From contig JAGPVU010000159.1 of NCBI GenBank assembly GCA_018066825.1, positions 1 through 17,987 on the forward strand: a stretch of 17,987 nt of DNA, in the 5' to 3' direction. The translations under genes were made by a program, and so were the position numbers. A model generated the notes under the pieces. It was given only the letters and a program-made list of their open reading frames with translations. It did not search any database and was not told the DNA's origin. This DNA is from Cycloclasticus sp. GTDB taxonomy: Bacteria; Pseudomonadota; Gammaproteobacteria; Methylococcales; Cycloclasticaceae. Shown piece by piece: positions 6,521 through 15,536 of the stretch (position 1 is the stretch's first letter; the number at the start of each line of letters is the position of its first letter).

Positions 6521-7972
6521 ATGAGTGATGAGATCCTGATCAATATCACACCGCCTGAAACCAGGGTGGCGGTGCTTGAAAACGGCGTGTTGCAGGAGCT
6601 CATCATTGAAAGAGAGCGTAAGCGCGGTATCGTAGGCAACTTGTATTACGGTGAAGTGTGTCGCGTGGTACCGGGCATTCAGGCGGCTTTTGTTGATCTG
6701 GGTTTAACTAAAGCCGGTTTTCTGCACGCGTCAGATGTGTTGCATAACGGCGACACACTTGACGACGAGCAGAGCATCGAAAAGTTTTTACATCAAGGTA
6801 AAAAGATACTGGTACAGGTGCTGAAGTCGCCTATTGGAAACAAAGGGCCGCGGCTTACGATGAACGTTTCTATTCCGTCACGCTATCAAGTTTTTTTACC
6901 TTTCTCAGAAAAACTAGCCTTATCTCAACAGCTTGAAGATGAAGAAGAACGAGAACGTTTACTGGCCTGCATGGAGGTATTTAAAGCGCAAGCTTATGCA
7001 GGCGGTTATATCGCGAGGACCGCGTCAGAAGGCGTAGATGGGGACAATATCCGAGCTGATATGTTGTTCTTAAACAAGTTATGGGGGGACATAAGCCAGC
7101 AATTACAAAAACAGCAACTTGGGTTAATTTATGAAGACCTACCTCTTGCACTACGAATATTGAGGGATTGGTACCAATCATCCATAACAAAAATTGTCGT
7201 TGACTCTAGTAGTAATTACGATCGTCTGATGGATTTTGCGGGCAAGTTTATGCCCGAAGTAAAGCCACATCTGGAGCTATATAAAGGTGAGCGCCCCTTG
7301 TTTGACCTCTACAGTATTGAGAGTGAAATAAAATACGCTTTAGAAAGAAAAGTAGCACTGAAATCGGGTGGGCACTTAGTGTTTGATCAGACCGAAGCGA
7401 TGACAACGGTGGACGTCAATACCGGCAGTTACCTAGGCCGAGGCAATCCACAGCAAACGATTTTTAAAACTAATTTGGAAGCGGCTCAAGCTACTGCGCG
7501 ACAATTACGGCTTAGAAATTTAGGCGGTATCATTATTATTGATTTTATCGATATGCAAGACGAAGCGCATAAATCAGCAGTGTTGGCAGCACTAGAAAAA
7601 TCGATGCAGAAGGATCACGCTAAATATACAATTAGTAACGTATCTGAGTTGGGTTTGGTGGAAATGACACGTAAAAGAACACGAGAAAGTCTTGAGCAAG
7701 TGATGTGCGAAACGTGTGCTACGTGCTCCGGTGCCGGTACGGTGCGTACACCAGAAACGACGTGTTACGAAATTTTTCGAGAAATCATTCGCGACGCCCG
7801 ACAATACGAAGCAAAAGAACTACTGGTACTGGCGTCTAATGAAGTAGTTGAAATGTTACTGGATGAAGAATCCACAACGTTGGCAGACTTAGAGAGCTTC
7901 GTGGGTATCAGTATTCGATTTAGGGCGGAAAACCAGTACACTCAGGAACAATACGATGTCGTCCTACTTTAG
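6521..7972 (+). CDS. rng: Ribonuclease G
   Basis: RNase G is a 5'-end-sensitive endoribonuclease of the RNase E/G family that matures the 5' end of 16S rRNA and starts decay of some mRNAs. The product has 483 residues (E. coli 489), so it lacks the long C-terminal scaffold of RNase E. An S1-type RNA-binding domain covers about residues 35-120 (GNLYYGEVCRVVPGIQAAFVDLG split around the insert). The magnesium-binding catalytic aspartates sit in TTVDVNTG (D298) and IIIIDFIDM (D341, D344). The zinc-link cysteines that hold the dimer are in CETCATCSGAG (396, 399, 402), and the end, YTQEQYDVVLL, matches RNase G. The GGA before the ATG is a modest ribosome-binding site. It probably leads the rng-yhdP-nit-tldD-pmbA transcript. 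Confidence 0.96.
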   Translation: MSDEILINITPPETRVAVLENGVLQELIIERERKRGIVGNLYYGEVCRVVPGIQAAFVDLGLTKAGFLHASDVLHNGDTLDDEQSIEKFLHQGKKILVQVLKSPIGNKGPRLTMNVSIPSRYQVFLPFSEKLALSQQLEDEEERERLLACMEVFKAQAYAGGYIARTASEGVDGDNIRADMLFLNKLWGDISQQLQKQQLGLIYEDLPLALRILRDWYQSSITKIVVDSSSNYDRLMDFAGKFMPEVKPHLELYKGERPLFDLYSIESEIKYALERKVALKSGGHLVFDQTEAMTTVDVNTGSYLGRGNPQQTIFKTNLEAAQATARQLRLRNLGGIIIIDFIDMQDEAHKSAVLAALEKSMQKDHAKYTISNVSELGLVEMTRKRTRESLEQVMCETCATCSGAGTVRTPETTCYEIFREIIRDARQYEAKELLVLASNEVVEMLLDEESTTLADLESFVGISIRFRAENQYTQEQYDVVLL

Positions 7973-7990
7973 CGTGCCGGTCATTATCGG

Positions 7991-10900
7991 ATGAGTAAGG
8001 TGCGATACTTTGGTCATTCGATACTGTGGTTAACTGTCGTTACCCTGGTTGTTACAGCGGTATTTTTTAGCGCTACACGCGTGCTGATGTCACAGGCGTC
8101 GTCTTATACGTCAGCGGTTGAGCAATACGTTAGTAAGGAATTAGGCGAGAAACTCACTATCGAGGGTTTTTCAGCAACGCTCGATGGGTTTAATCCTCAG
8201 TTGTCTTTGGAGCAGGTGCAACTGGTGTTTGCAGATCAGGAAACCTTACCGCTTAATATCGGGCAAATAAAGTTATCGTTTAATGTGTTTAGCCTTGCGC
8301 TTGGAACCTTCACACCAGAAAAAATCATTCTTTCAGAGACGAGTCTGTCGCTTAAGCGTTTTAAAGACGGACATATTTCAATTGCTGGTTTACATAAAGG
8401 TGGGTTTAAAAAGCAAACGGCAGGGGACGTGTCTTGGCTGTTAGATGATGGCTGGTTCGAAGTGGTTAACAGTCGGGTTGTGTGGCAAGACGACCTGAAA
8501 GGTCTCCCTAGCTTGGAGTTGCAAAATAGTCAATTGATTGTACAAAATGACGGCGCTGATCACAGTTTAAGTTTAACCGCAGTAGTGCCAGAGATAAGCC
8601 AACACCCTATCGTTTTTATGGCATCAGTTAAAGGGGATTTATTGTCTTCAAATAACTGGCAGGCACACGGCTATTTAAAAGCCGAGCACGTTGATTTACA
8701 AGTTATATCAGAGCGATTAAATATTGAGCCATTTAAGGTCACGCAGGGGATTTCTGACCTACAACTTTGGAGTTGGTGGGACCAGGCCCAGCTGACCCAG
8801 ATTAAAGGCAAAGTGGTTAGTGAAAACGCTCAAATGGTAATTGATAACGAGGACATAGACCTTAAACAATTGTCGTCATGGTTTTCATGGCAAGCCTTGG
8901 ATAAGGGTTGGCGCCTTAATTTGGGCGGCTTGTCATTTCAGCTGGCAGATATGATTCAGGCGGATGGTAAAGTGTTAGTCGATTATCGTCTTGATGCTGA
9001 AAAAGCCTTTTCGCTTGCAGTCAAGTCGGTAAACATAAACCTTAATGTGTTTTCGACCTTACTAACACAATCGTCCCTACTGGCAGTTGAGGAAAAAGCC
9101 TTGTTGCAGCAAATGGACCCGAAAGGACGATTAAACTACCTTGATGCACAGTTGCAAGCTGATGATAATATGTTTTTATGGGGGGCTTGTGGACGTTTGA
9201 CGGGTTTCTCAAGTGTTGCAGTCAAGCAGTTACCTGAAGTAAATAACCTGAGTGCCACCGTGTGTGCAGACCAGTCCAACGGTTGGGCACAGGTCGCATC
9301 ACACGACGCATCCGTCGATATAAAAGGTGTTTTAAACAACGCTATACAAATGGATCAATTGGCAGGGCTTATTTCATGGCGTCAATCTGAAACAGGCTTG
9401 GACATTGCTACAGAGCACCTGCGAATCGATACACCGCATGTGAAGACTGCTAGCCGACTTAAACTCAATTTTCCGCTAGACAACAGCCCGTCAAGTATTG
9501 ATCTACAGACGACGTTAGGTAAGGCGGAAGCGCAGTACACACCGCAATATTTGCCCCTCGGTATCATGGATAAGAGTGTTGAAGCCTGGCTTAAAGGGGC
9601 GTTCAAAAAGGGTCATTTAGAACAGGGTGGTTTACTCATGCGAGGCTCGTTAAGCGGATTTCCGTATCGAGACAACAGTGGCGTGTTTCAGTTTCTAGGT
9701 TCAGCAAAGGACATTGATTTACATTATGCGGAAGGCTGGCCGGATGTTGAACAAGCGGATGCCGAGGTAGAAGTACGTAACCAAGGGTTACAGATTCGAT
9801 CCGACAAGGCCAGTATTGCGGGCAATAAAGTTAGTCTTGCAATGGTCGAAATGAAAGACCGTACTGAGGATGATTACATGAGTGTAACAGGCCGTCTTGA
9901 CGACGATGCGTCGGGCTTATATACGTTTTTTAAGAAATCGCCACTTAATCAATCGCTAAGTGATTTAATGCAATATACACAAATCCAAGGGCCAGTTGGG
10001 ATCGACCTTGATATTAAAATACCGTTGCATTCCGGACTAAGCACCAAGATTAAGGCAACGGCGTTATTAAACAATAATACCTTGCTTTTACCCGATATTG
10101 ATCTTGCGGTAAGCCAATTAGTAGGTGTTATTAGTTACGGTGAAAAAGGGTTAATTGCAAAAGGATTGAAAGCCAGCGTATTGAATGAAAGCGCCTTAAT
10201 CGATATCGCAAGCAAGCAATCGTCAACGGTGATTTCGCTTAACGGTGAATTGGACGCCCGTACACTGGCAAAAAAATACCCGCACGAGTTATGGCGAAAA
10301 ATATCGGGCAGAACACCGGCGACACTAACAGTATCGGTACCCTTGTTTAGTGCAGACGATTCAGCTGACACGACAATAAAATTAGAGAGTGATTTGCACG
10401 GTTTACTCGTCGATTTGCCCAGCCCGATTGGCAAGGTTAAAACGACCAAGGCGGATTTTAACGCGCAGCTTTTACTGTCGCCGAGTGATGTCCCAGTGCA
10501 GTTTTCGTACGCCGATAAAGCGCAAGGACGTCTGCTACTCAAGCGGAATAAAACCACTGGCGTAAGCCTTGAAAGGGGCGATCTAAGACTAGGCACAGGC
10601 GCGGCGACATTGCCAGGGCAGCCTGGCGTGCGGCTATCTGGGCGTATACCAAAGGTGCATGTTGAAGAATGGCAAAACAGTTTAAAGGGCGCTGCTGATA
10701 ATACGAAAACTAACAATTTAGTGAATCAAATTGATTTAAACATCGACCAATTGCAGTGGTCGGGCATAGCGTTTGATAGCCTTCAGTTAACAGGCGCACA
10801 TGCCGATAATGCCTGGCGGGGGCATTTGAATAGTCCGGTCATTGCTGGTACTTACGTGTTACCAGATGTAATTCAAGGTCAAACAATTGAGCTCGATTTG

Positions 10901-11872
10901 CAATCGTTAAAACTCCCCAGCATTAACACCTTTGAAGGTCAAGGGCAAGCAGTTGAGTTAGACCCGAAGTCCTTGCCCAACGTAGACCTGAAGAGTGAAT
11001 CGTTTTTTATTGGTGAGTCTGATTTAGGTCGTTTGAAGTTGGTATTACGGCAAAAGCAACGGGGTTTAATAATACAAACCTTGTCACTAAAATCAAAGCG
11101 CGATAAGTTACAAGCGGTGGGCGCATGGGAGCGCGATGGTGATCTCACGCGAACGGGCTTAAGTGGTCAGTTAATCAGTCGATCATTAGGCTCGCTAGTC
11201 AAAGACACGGGCTTATCGTCGGATATTGAAGGCGCGCCGGCCGATATACTGTTTGATTTACATTGGCCTGGTGCGCCTCAGTCATTTTCAATGAAACAGC
11301 TGAACGGTTTTGGACAAATTGATGCAGGTAAGGGCCGCCTGCTCGATATTGAACCGGGTTTAGGGCGTGTGTTCGGCTTGTTAAATTTAAGCAGTATACA
11401 GCGGCGATTGCAATTGGACTTTAGCGACTTAGTTGAAAAAGGCTTGGGCTTTGATAAGGTTAAGGGCCGTTTTGTAGTGCTGGATGGTGAGTTACAAATG
11501 GACCGTTTTTACTTGGAAAGCCCCTCGTCACGATTGGATTTTGAAGGCCGTGTTTGGTTGGAAAAAGAGCAGTTGGATCAGTTAATTACAGTTACCCCTA
11601 AAACCACGGAGACACTACCCTTAGCAGGGGCTATTGCCGGTGGGCCGTTGCTGGGAGCAGCTGTTTTTATCGTGCAAAAAATAGCGGGTAAAACAGTCAA
11701 TAAGTTTGCCGGTTACCAATACCGTGTTACCGGGCCTTGGGCAGACCCTAAGGTTCAGCAGATCAGCCAACCCGGGGGTAAAATATTTGGCTTTATGGGT
11801 GACGTGTTATCCCCTGTATTTGACGCGACGTTAGGCCAATTTGCTGATGACGCTGCGGAATCAACACCTTAA
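7991..11872 (+). CDS. yhdP: AsmA-like phospholipid-transport protein YhdP
   Basis: YhdP belongs to the AsmA/TamB group of long envelope-spanning proteins. In E. coli it helps carry phospholipids from the inner to the outer membrane, partly redundantly with TamB and YdbH. The product has 1293 residues (E. coli about 1270). One N-terminal membrane segment at about residues 10-28 anchors it in the inner membrane with the rest in the periplasm. The body is low-complexity beta-rich sequence with many LxLxxxxL patterns (for example SLSLKRFKDGHISIAGL near 110), as expected for a hydrophobic groove. The C-terminal AsmA-like region has FEGRVWLEKEQLDQLITVTP, then a hydrophobic glycine-rich stretch at 1209-1231 and YQYRVTGPWADPKVQQI. 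The start, 18 bp after rng, has a poor ribosome-binding site but gives a full membrane anchor. Confidence 0.93.
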   Translation: MSKVRYFGHSILWLTVVTLVVTAVFFSATRVLMSQASSYTSAVEQYVSKELGEKLTIEGFSATLDGFNPQLSLEQVQLVFADQETLPLNIGQIKLSFNVFSLALGTFTPEKIILSETSLSLKRFKDGHISIAGLHKGGFKKQTAGDVSWLLDDGWFEVVNSRVVWQDDLKGLPSLELQNSQLIVQNDGADHSLSLTAVVPEISQHPIVFMASVKGDLLSSNNWQAHGYLKAEHVDLQVISERLNIEPFKVTQGISDLQLWSWWDQAQLTQIKGKVVSENAQMVIDNEDIDLKQLSSWFSWQALDKGWRLNLGGLSFQLADMIQADGKVLVDYRLDAEKAFSLAVKSVNINLNVFSTLLTQSSLLAVEEKALLQQMDPKGRLNYLDAQLQADDNMFLWGACGRLTGFSSVAVKQLPEVNNLSATVCADQSNGWAQVASHDASVDIKGVLNNAIQMDQLAGLISWRQSETGLDIATEHLRIDTPHVKTASRLKLNFPLDNSPSSIDLQTTLGKAEAQYTPQYLPLGIMDKSVEAWLKGAFKKGHLEQGGLLMRGSLSGFPYRDNSGVFQFLGSAKDIDLHYAEGWPDVEQADAEVEVRNQGLQIRSDKASIAGNKVSLAMVEMKDRTEDDYMSVTGRLDDDASGLYTFFKKSPLNQSLSDLMQYTQIQGPVGIDLDIKIPLHSGLSTKIKATALLNNNTLLLPDIDLAVSQLVGVISYGEKGLIAKGLKASVLNESALIDIASKQSSTVISLNGELDARTLAKKYPHELWRKISGRTPATLTVSVPLFSADDSADTTIKLESDLHGLLVDLPSPIGKVKTTKADFNAQLLLSPSDVPVQFSYADKAQGRLLLKRNKTTGVSLERGDLRLGTGAATLPGQPGVRLSGRIPKVHVEEWQNSLKGAADNTKTNNLVNQIDLNIDQLQWSGIAFDSLQLTGAHADNAWRGHLNSPVIAGTYVLPDVIQGQTIELDLQSLKLPSINTFEGQGQAVELDPKSLPNVDLKSESFFIGESDLGRLKLVLRQKQRGLIIQTLSLKSKRDKLQAVGAWERDGDLTRTGLSGQLISRSLGSLVKDTGLSSDIEGAPADILFDLHWPGAPQSFSMKQLNGFGQIDAGKGRLLDIEPGLGRVFGLLNLSSIQRRLQLDFSDLVEKGLGFDKVKGRFVVLDGELQMDRFYLESPSSRLDFEGRVWLEKEQLDQLITVTPKTTETLPLAGAIAGGPLLGAAVFIVQKIAGKTVNKFAGYQYRVTGPWADPKVQQISQPGGKIFGFMGDVLSPVFDATLGQFADDAAESTP

Positions 11873-11877
11873 AGTTT

Positions 11878-12723
11878 ATGCATAGGGTTGATAAACTAAC
11901 GGTCGCGGCGGTACAGATGGTGTCGAGTGATAAGCTTGATGCCAATCTTATGGCGGTGGAACGGTTGGTTCACGACGCGGTCAAGGCAGGTGCTTCGTTA
12001 GTCGTGTTGCCGGAAAATTTTGCTTTAATGGCAAACAATGCCGCGCAGTTGTTATCGACTACCGAACCGTTAGGCGAAGGGCCTGTTCAAGATTTCTTAA
12101 AACGACTGTCGGCACAACATCAATGCTGGCTAGTGGCCGGTTCCTTCCCGATTAAAACAACTGTTAACGAGAAAGTATACGCCTGTTGTTTGGTATACAA
12201 CGAAAGGGGTCAGCAGGTGGCGGCATATAATAAATTGCATTTATTTGATGTTGATATCGCGGATAACAAAGGGCGTTACCGGGAGTCAGATACCTTTAAA
12301 GCAGGTCAAGAAGCCGTGGTTGTGGATACGCCATTTGGGGTTATGGGGCTGTCAATCTGTTATGATCTACGTTTCCCTGAGTTGTACCGTCAACTGTTGC
12401 AAAAAGGCGCTGAGTTTATTGTGGCGCCGTCTGCTTTTACCGAGGTTACAGGCCGGGCGCATTGGTCTTTATTGTGCCGGGCAAGGGCGGTCGAAAACTC
12501 ATGCTACTTAATTGCACCTAACCAAGGTGGACGGCACGCGAATAACCGCGTTACCTACGGACATAGCATGGTGGTAGATCCCTGGGGTAAGGTGATGGTC
12601 GAACTGGGCTCCGGCGAAGGGCTGGCGATAGCGACGTTAAAAAAAACAGATAGCGAAAAGATAAGGACGACTTTTCCAGCGATCCAACACGGACGATTTT
12701 CAATGACAATCAAGAGTGACTGA
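11878..12723 (+). CDS. Nitrilase-superfamily amidohydrolase (Nit1-like, possible deaminated-glutathione amidase)
   Basis: This is a carbon-nitrogen hydrolase with all three catalytic residues: Glu46 in VVLPENFALM, Lys119 in AYNKLHLFD, and the nucleophile Cys161 in LSICYDLRFPELYR. The 281-residue length and motifs such as SAFTEVTGRAHW and RAVENSCYLIAPNQGG resemble the Nit1/YbeM branch. Known members of that branch hydrolyse deaminated glutathione, a metabolite-repair job, but substrate choice cannot be read from the sequence; omega-amidase activity is an alternative. The gene starts 5 bp after the yhdP stop and its TGA stop touches the tldD ATG, so all three are surely co-transcribed. No clear ribosome-binding site precedes the ATG at 11878, which suggests translational coupling to yhdP. 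The order yhdP-nit-tldD is one I recall from Pseudomonas. Confidence 0.92.
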   Translation: MHRVDKLTVAAVQMVSSDKLDANLMAVERLVHDAVKAGASLVVLPENFALMANNAAQLLSTTEPLGEGPVQDFLKRLSAQHQCWLVAGSFPIKTTVNEKVYACCLVYNERGQQVAAYNKLHLFDVDIADNKGRYRESDTFKAGQEAVVVDTPFGVMGLSICYDLRFPELYRQLLQKGAEFIVAPSAFTEVTGRAHWSLLCRARAVENSCYLIAPNQGGRHANNRVTYGHSMVVDPWGKVMVELGSGEGLAIATLKKTDSEKIRTTFPAIQHGRFSMTIKSD

Positions 12724-14166
12724 ATGAGTGATTTAATCCAACAAGCTGAGAGTATAATTTTGAAACCGGCGGGTCTGGTGATCAGTGATATTGACGCCGT
12801 GATGTCGCGCCTAGTGTCAACAGGCATAGATCAGGCGGATATCTATTTCCAAGCCTCTCGTAGTGAATCCTGGGTGCTTGAAGATGGCATCGTAAAAGAC
12901 GGTAATTATAATATCGAGCAAGGGGTTGGTATCCGCGCTGTTAGCGGTGAAAAAACGGGTTTTGCTTACAGTGAGGAACTGGCGCTGCCCAATTTATTGG
13001 AGGCAGCCAACAGCGTTAGGGCGATAGCGCAACGTGGGCAAGCAGGCACCTTAAAACCTACAGCAAAGCATCAAATGCCCGCTTTATATGCGGCTATGGA
13101 TCCGTTGGCTAGTCTGACGCGAGAACAAAAAGTGTCCTTTTTGAAATTGATCGACCAACAAACGCGTCAAATTGATCCCCGGGTCGAACAGGTTATCATC
13201 AGTTTAGTCGGCGTTCACGAAGTGGTGCTGGTGATGACAGAAGACGGTCAAGTCAGTAGTGATATTCGTCCCTTAGTCAGGATGAATGTGTCTGTTATCG
13301 TCGAAGAAAATGGACGACGTGAACAAGCCAGTAGTGGTGGTGGCGGACGTCACGGTTATGAACATTTTACCAATAATGACACGGCGATGACGTATGCTCG
13401 CGAAGCGGTCAGGTTGGCCTTGGTTAATTTAACTGCGATCGATGCGCCGGCCGGTAATATGACCGTTGTATTAGGCTCAGGTTGGCCCGGGATCTTATTA
13501 CACGAGGCAATAGGCCACGGTTTAGAAGGCGACTTTAACCGTAAAGGCAGCTCTGCCTTCAGTGGTCGAATTGGCGAAATGGTCGCCTCGCCATTATGCA
13601 CTGTCGTCGATGACGGCACGCTTGAGCATCGACGCGGCTCTTTATCGGTAGACGATGAAGGTGTGCAAAGTCAGTGCACTACCTTAATAGAAAAGGGTGT
13701 TTTAAAGGGTTATATGCACGATAAAATGAATGCGCGCTTGATGGGGCAAGCATCAACCGGTAATGGCCGTCGTGAATCCTATGCGCACTTACCGATGCCA
13801 AGAATGACCAATACCTATATGCGAGCAGGGCATAGTGAACCGGGCGATATTATATCGTCGGTAAAAAATGGTTTGTATGCGGTCAATTTTGCCGGCGGTC
13901 AGGTGGATATTACCTCGGGTAAGTTTGTGTTTTCAGCCAGTGAGGCGTATTTAATTAAAGATGGCAAGATCGGTTTGCCAGTTAAAGGCGCCACGCTAAT
14001 TGGCAATGGCCCTGATGTGCTCACCAAGGTGAGTATGGTGGGGAATGATTTAGAATTTGACAGCGGTGTGGGTACCTGTGGCAAGGAAGGGCAAAGTGTG
14101 CCCGTCGGTGTAGGGCAACCCACACTTAAAATAGACGCATTGACCGTAGGGGGTACACATGCCTAA
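12724..14166 (+). CDS. tldD: Metalloprotease TldD (TldD/TldE complex)
   Basis: TldD is the zinc-bearing subunit of the TldD/TldE protease, which in E. coli removes the leader from microcin B17 precursor and degrades the CcdA antitoxin; unfolded peptides are threaded into a chamber. The 480-residue product carries the zinc motif HEAIGHGLEGD, an HExxxH with H260, E261 and H265, and the third ligand cysteine in GVGTCGKEGQ (C452). QASSGGGGRHGYEHF (about 201-215) and SVDDEGVQ are also family signatures. All metal ligands are present, so it should be active. The ATG follows the nit stop with no gap, and the last 8 bases overlap pmbA. Many relatives have yjgA between tldD and pmbA; it is missing here. 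Confidence 0.97.
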   Translation: MSDLIQQAESIILKPAGLVISDIDAVMSRLVSTGIDQADIYFQASRSESWVLEDGIVKDGNYNIEQGVGIRAVSGEKTGFAYSEELALPNLLEAANSVRAIAQRGQAGTLKPTAKHQMPALYAAMDPLASLTREQKVSFLKLIDQQTRQIDPRVEQVIISLVGVHEVVLVMTEDGQVSSDIRPLVRMNVSVIVEENGRREQASSGGGGRHGYEHFTNNDTAMTYAREAVRLALVNLTAIDAPAGNMTVVLGSGWPGILLHEAIGHGLEGDFNRKGSSAFSGRIGEMVASPLCTVVDDGTLEHRRGSLSVDDEGVQSQCTTLIEKGVLKGYMHDKMNARLMGQASTGNGRRESYAHLPMPRMTNTYMRAGHSEPGDIISSVKNGLYAVNFAGGQVDITSGKFVFSASEAYLIKDGKIGLPVKGATLIGNGPDVLTKVSMVGNDLEFDSGVGTCGKEGQSVPVGVGQPTLKIDALTVGGTHA

Positions 14167-15514
14167 TACGCTAACAGTGCCCGAAAGCAATGAAGATAAA
14201 ATTAATCGACTAAAAAATATTGCATCAGATATTATCACCGAAGCTAAGAAACAGGGTGCCGACCACGTTGAAGCAGCCATTAGCGTCGGTCAAGGTCTGT
14301 CAGTTAATGCCCGCCTAGGCGAGGTAGAAACAATTGAGCATCACCGTGACCAAGGGATCGCGATTACCGTTTACAAGGGGCATAAAAAAGGTGCCGCAAG
14401 CTCGACGAAGCTTAATCAATCAGCGATCGAAGAGATGGTAAGTGCGGCCTGTGCGATCGCGCGTTACGCAGAAGAAGATCCATTTTCAGGCTTGCCTGAT
14501 AAGGAATTATTAGCAACCGATTTCCCAGATTTATCCTTATATCACCCTTGGAGCCTGAGTGCCGAAGAAGCCATTAAAATGGCCATAGACTGCGAAAATG
14601 CAGCGAGATTTTATGATAAAAAAATAAGTAATTCTGAAGGCGGTAGTGTGCAAAGCTTTGAGGGTTCACGTGTGCTGGCAACGAGCGATGGGTTTAATCA
14701 TGGTTATTCGTCCAGCCGTCATAGCATGAGTTGTTCTGTCATCGGCGAGCACAAGGGTAGTATGCAGCGGGATTATTGGTATACAGTGGCTCGTAGAGCA
14801 GCTGATTTGGAAAGCGCCATACAGGTGGGTGAGATGGCTGCTAAGCGTACGATTAAGCGCTTGGATGCGCGCTCATTAAGCACCAGAAAATGCCCGGTAA
14901 TGTTCGCAGCGGAAGTCGCGGGCGGTTTGATCGGCCATTTTGTTGCGGCGATTAGGGGGGGTAACTTATACCGCAAATCGTCTTTTTTACTCGATAGCTT
15001 GCAACAGCAAGTGTTTCCTTCCTTCATTCATATTCATGAGCAGCCGTTGCTGCCACAAGCGATGGGCAGCGCGTCTTACGACGCTGAAGGAGTCGCCACC
15101 TCAGCTCGACATATTGTGGCCTCCGGTGTTGTACAAGGGTATGTGCTCAGCAGTTACTCGGCAAGAAAACTGGGAATGAAAAGTACTGCCAACGCAGGCG
15201 GTGTGCATAACCTTACGGTGGAGCCGGGTGAATTGGGCTTTGATCAGATGTTGGCTCAAATGGGCACGGGTCTGTTAGTTACCGAGTTAATTGGGCAAGG
15301 TGTTAATACCTTAACCGGTGATTATTCGCGTGGCGCAGCGGGCTTTTGGGTAGAAAACGGGCAGATACAATACCCGGTTGAAGAAATTACCATAGCAGGC
15401 AATTTAAAAGACATGTATCAAAATATTGTGAGCGTCGGTAATGACGTTGATAACAGGGGCAATACACGGACGGGTTCAATCCTTATCAGTGAGATGACGC
15501 TGGCAGGTAGTTAA
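14159..15514 (+). CDS. pmbA: TldE/PmbA subunit of the TldD/TldE protease
   Basis: PmbA (TldE) is the metal-free partner of TldD; the two form a heterodimer, and PmbA is needed for peptide processing although it lacks the zinc site. The product has 451 residues (E. coli 450). It shows the PmbA pattern: ADHVEAAISVGQGLSVNARLGEVE near the N-terminus, HHRDQGIAITVYKGHKKGAASS, and SAISVG-like strands shared with TldD. The C-terminal region has EPGELGFDQMLAQMGTG, LLVTELIGQGVN and DYSRGAAGFWVENG. There is no HExxxH motif; the equivalent region reads AEVAGGLIGHF, which is the normal state for TldE. A strong AGGGGG at 14148-14153, 5 nt before the ATG, and the 8-nt overlap with tldD point to coupled synthesis in equal amounts. 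Confidence 0.97.
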   Translation: MPNTLTVPESNEDKINRLKNIASDIITEAKKQGADHVEAAISVGQGLSVNARLGEVETIEHHRDQGIAITVYKGHKKGAASSTKLNQSAIEEMVSAACAIARYAEEDPFSGLPDKELLATDFPDLSLYHPWSLSAEEAIKMAIDCENAARFYDKKISNSEGGSVQSFEGSRVLATSDGFNHGYSSSRHSMSCSVIGEHKGSMQRDYWYTVARRAADLESAIQVGEMAAKRTIKRLDARSLSTRKCPVMFAAEVAGGLIGHFVAAIRGGNLYRKSSFLLDSLQQQVFPSFIHIHEQPLLPQAMGSASYDAEGVATSARHIVASGVVQGYVLSSYSARKLGMKSTANAGGVHNLTVEPGELGFDQMLAQMGTGLLVTELIGQGVNTLTGDYSRGAAGFWVENGQIQYPVEEITIAGNLKDMYQNIVSVGNDVDNRGNTRTGSILISEMTLAGS

Positions 15515-15536
15515 GTTTTATTAGCTTGGCGTTAGC

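Noticed and set aside
10135..10716. Open frame of 193 codons on the minus strand inside yhdP
   Set aside because: It lies wholly within a well-supported gene on the other strand, resembles no family I know, and has serine- and proline-rich composition typical of an antisense shadow.
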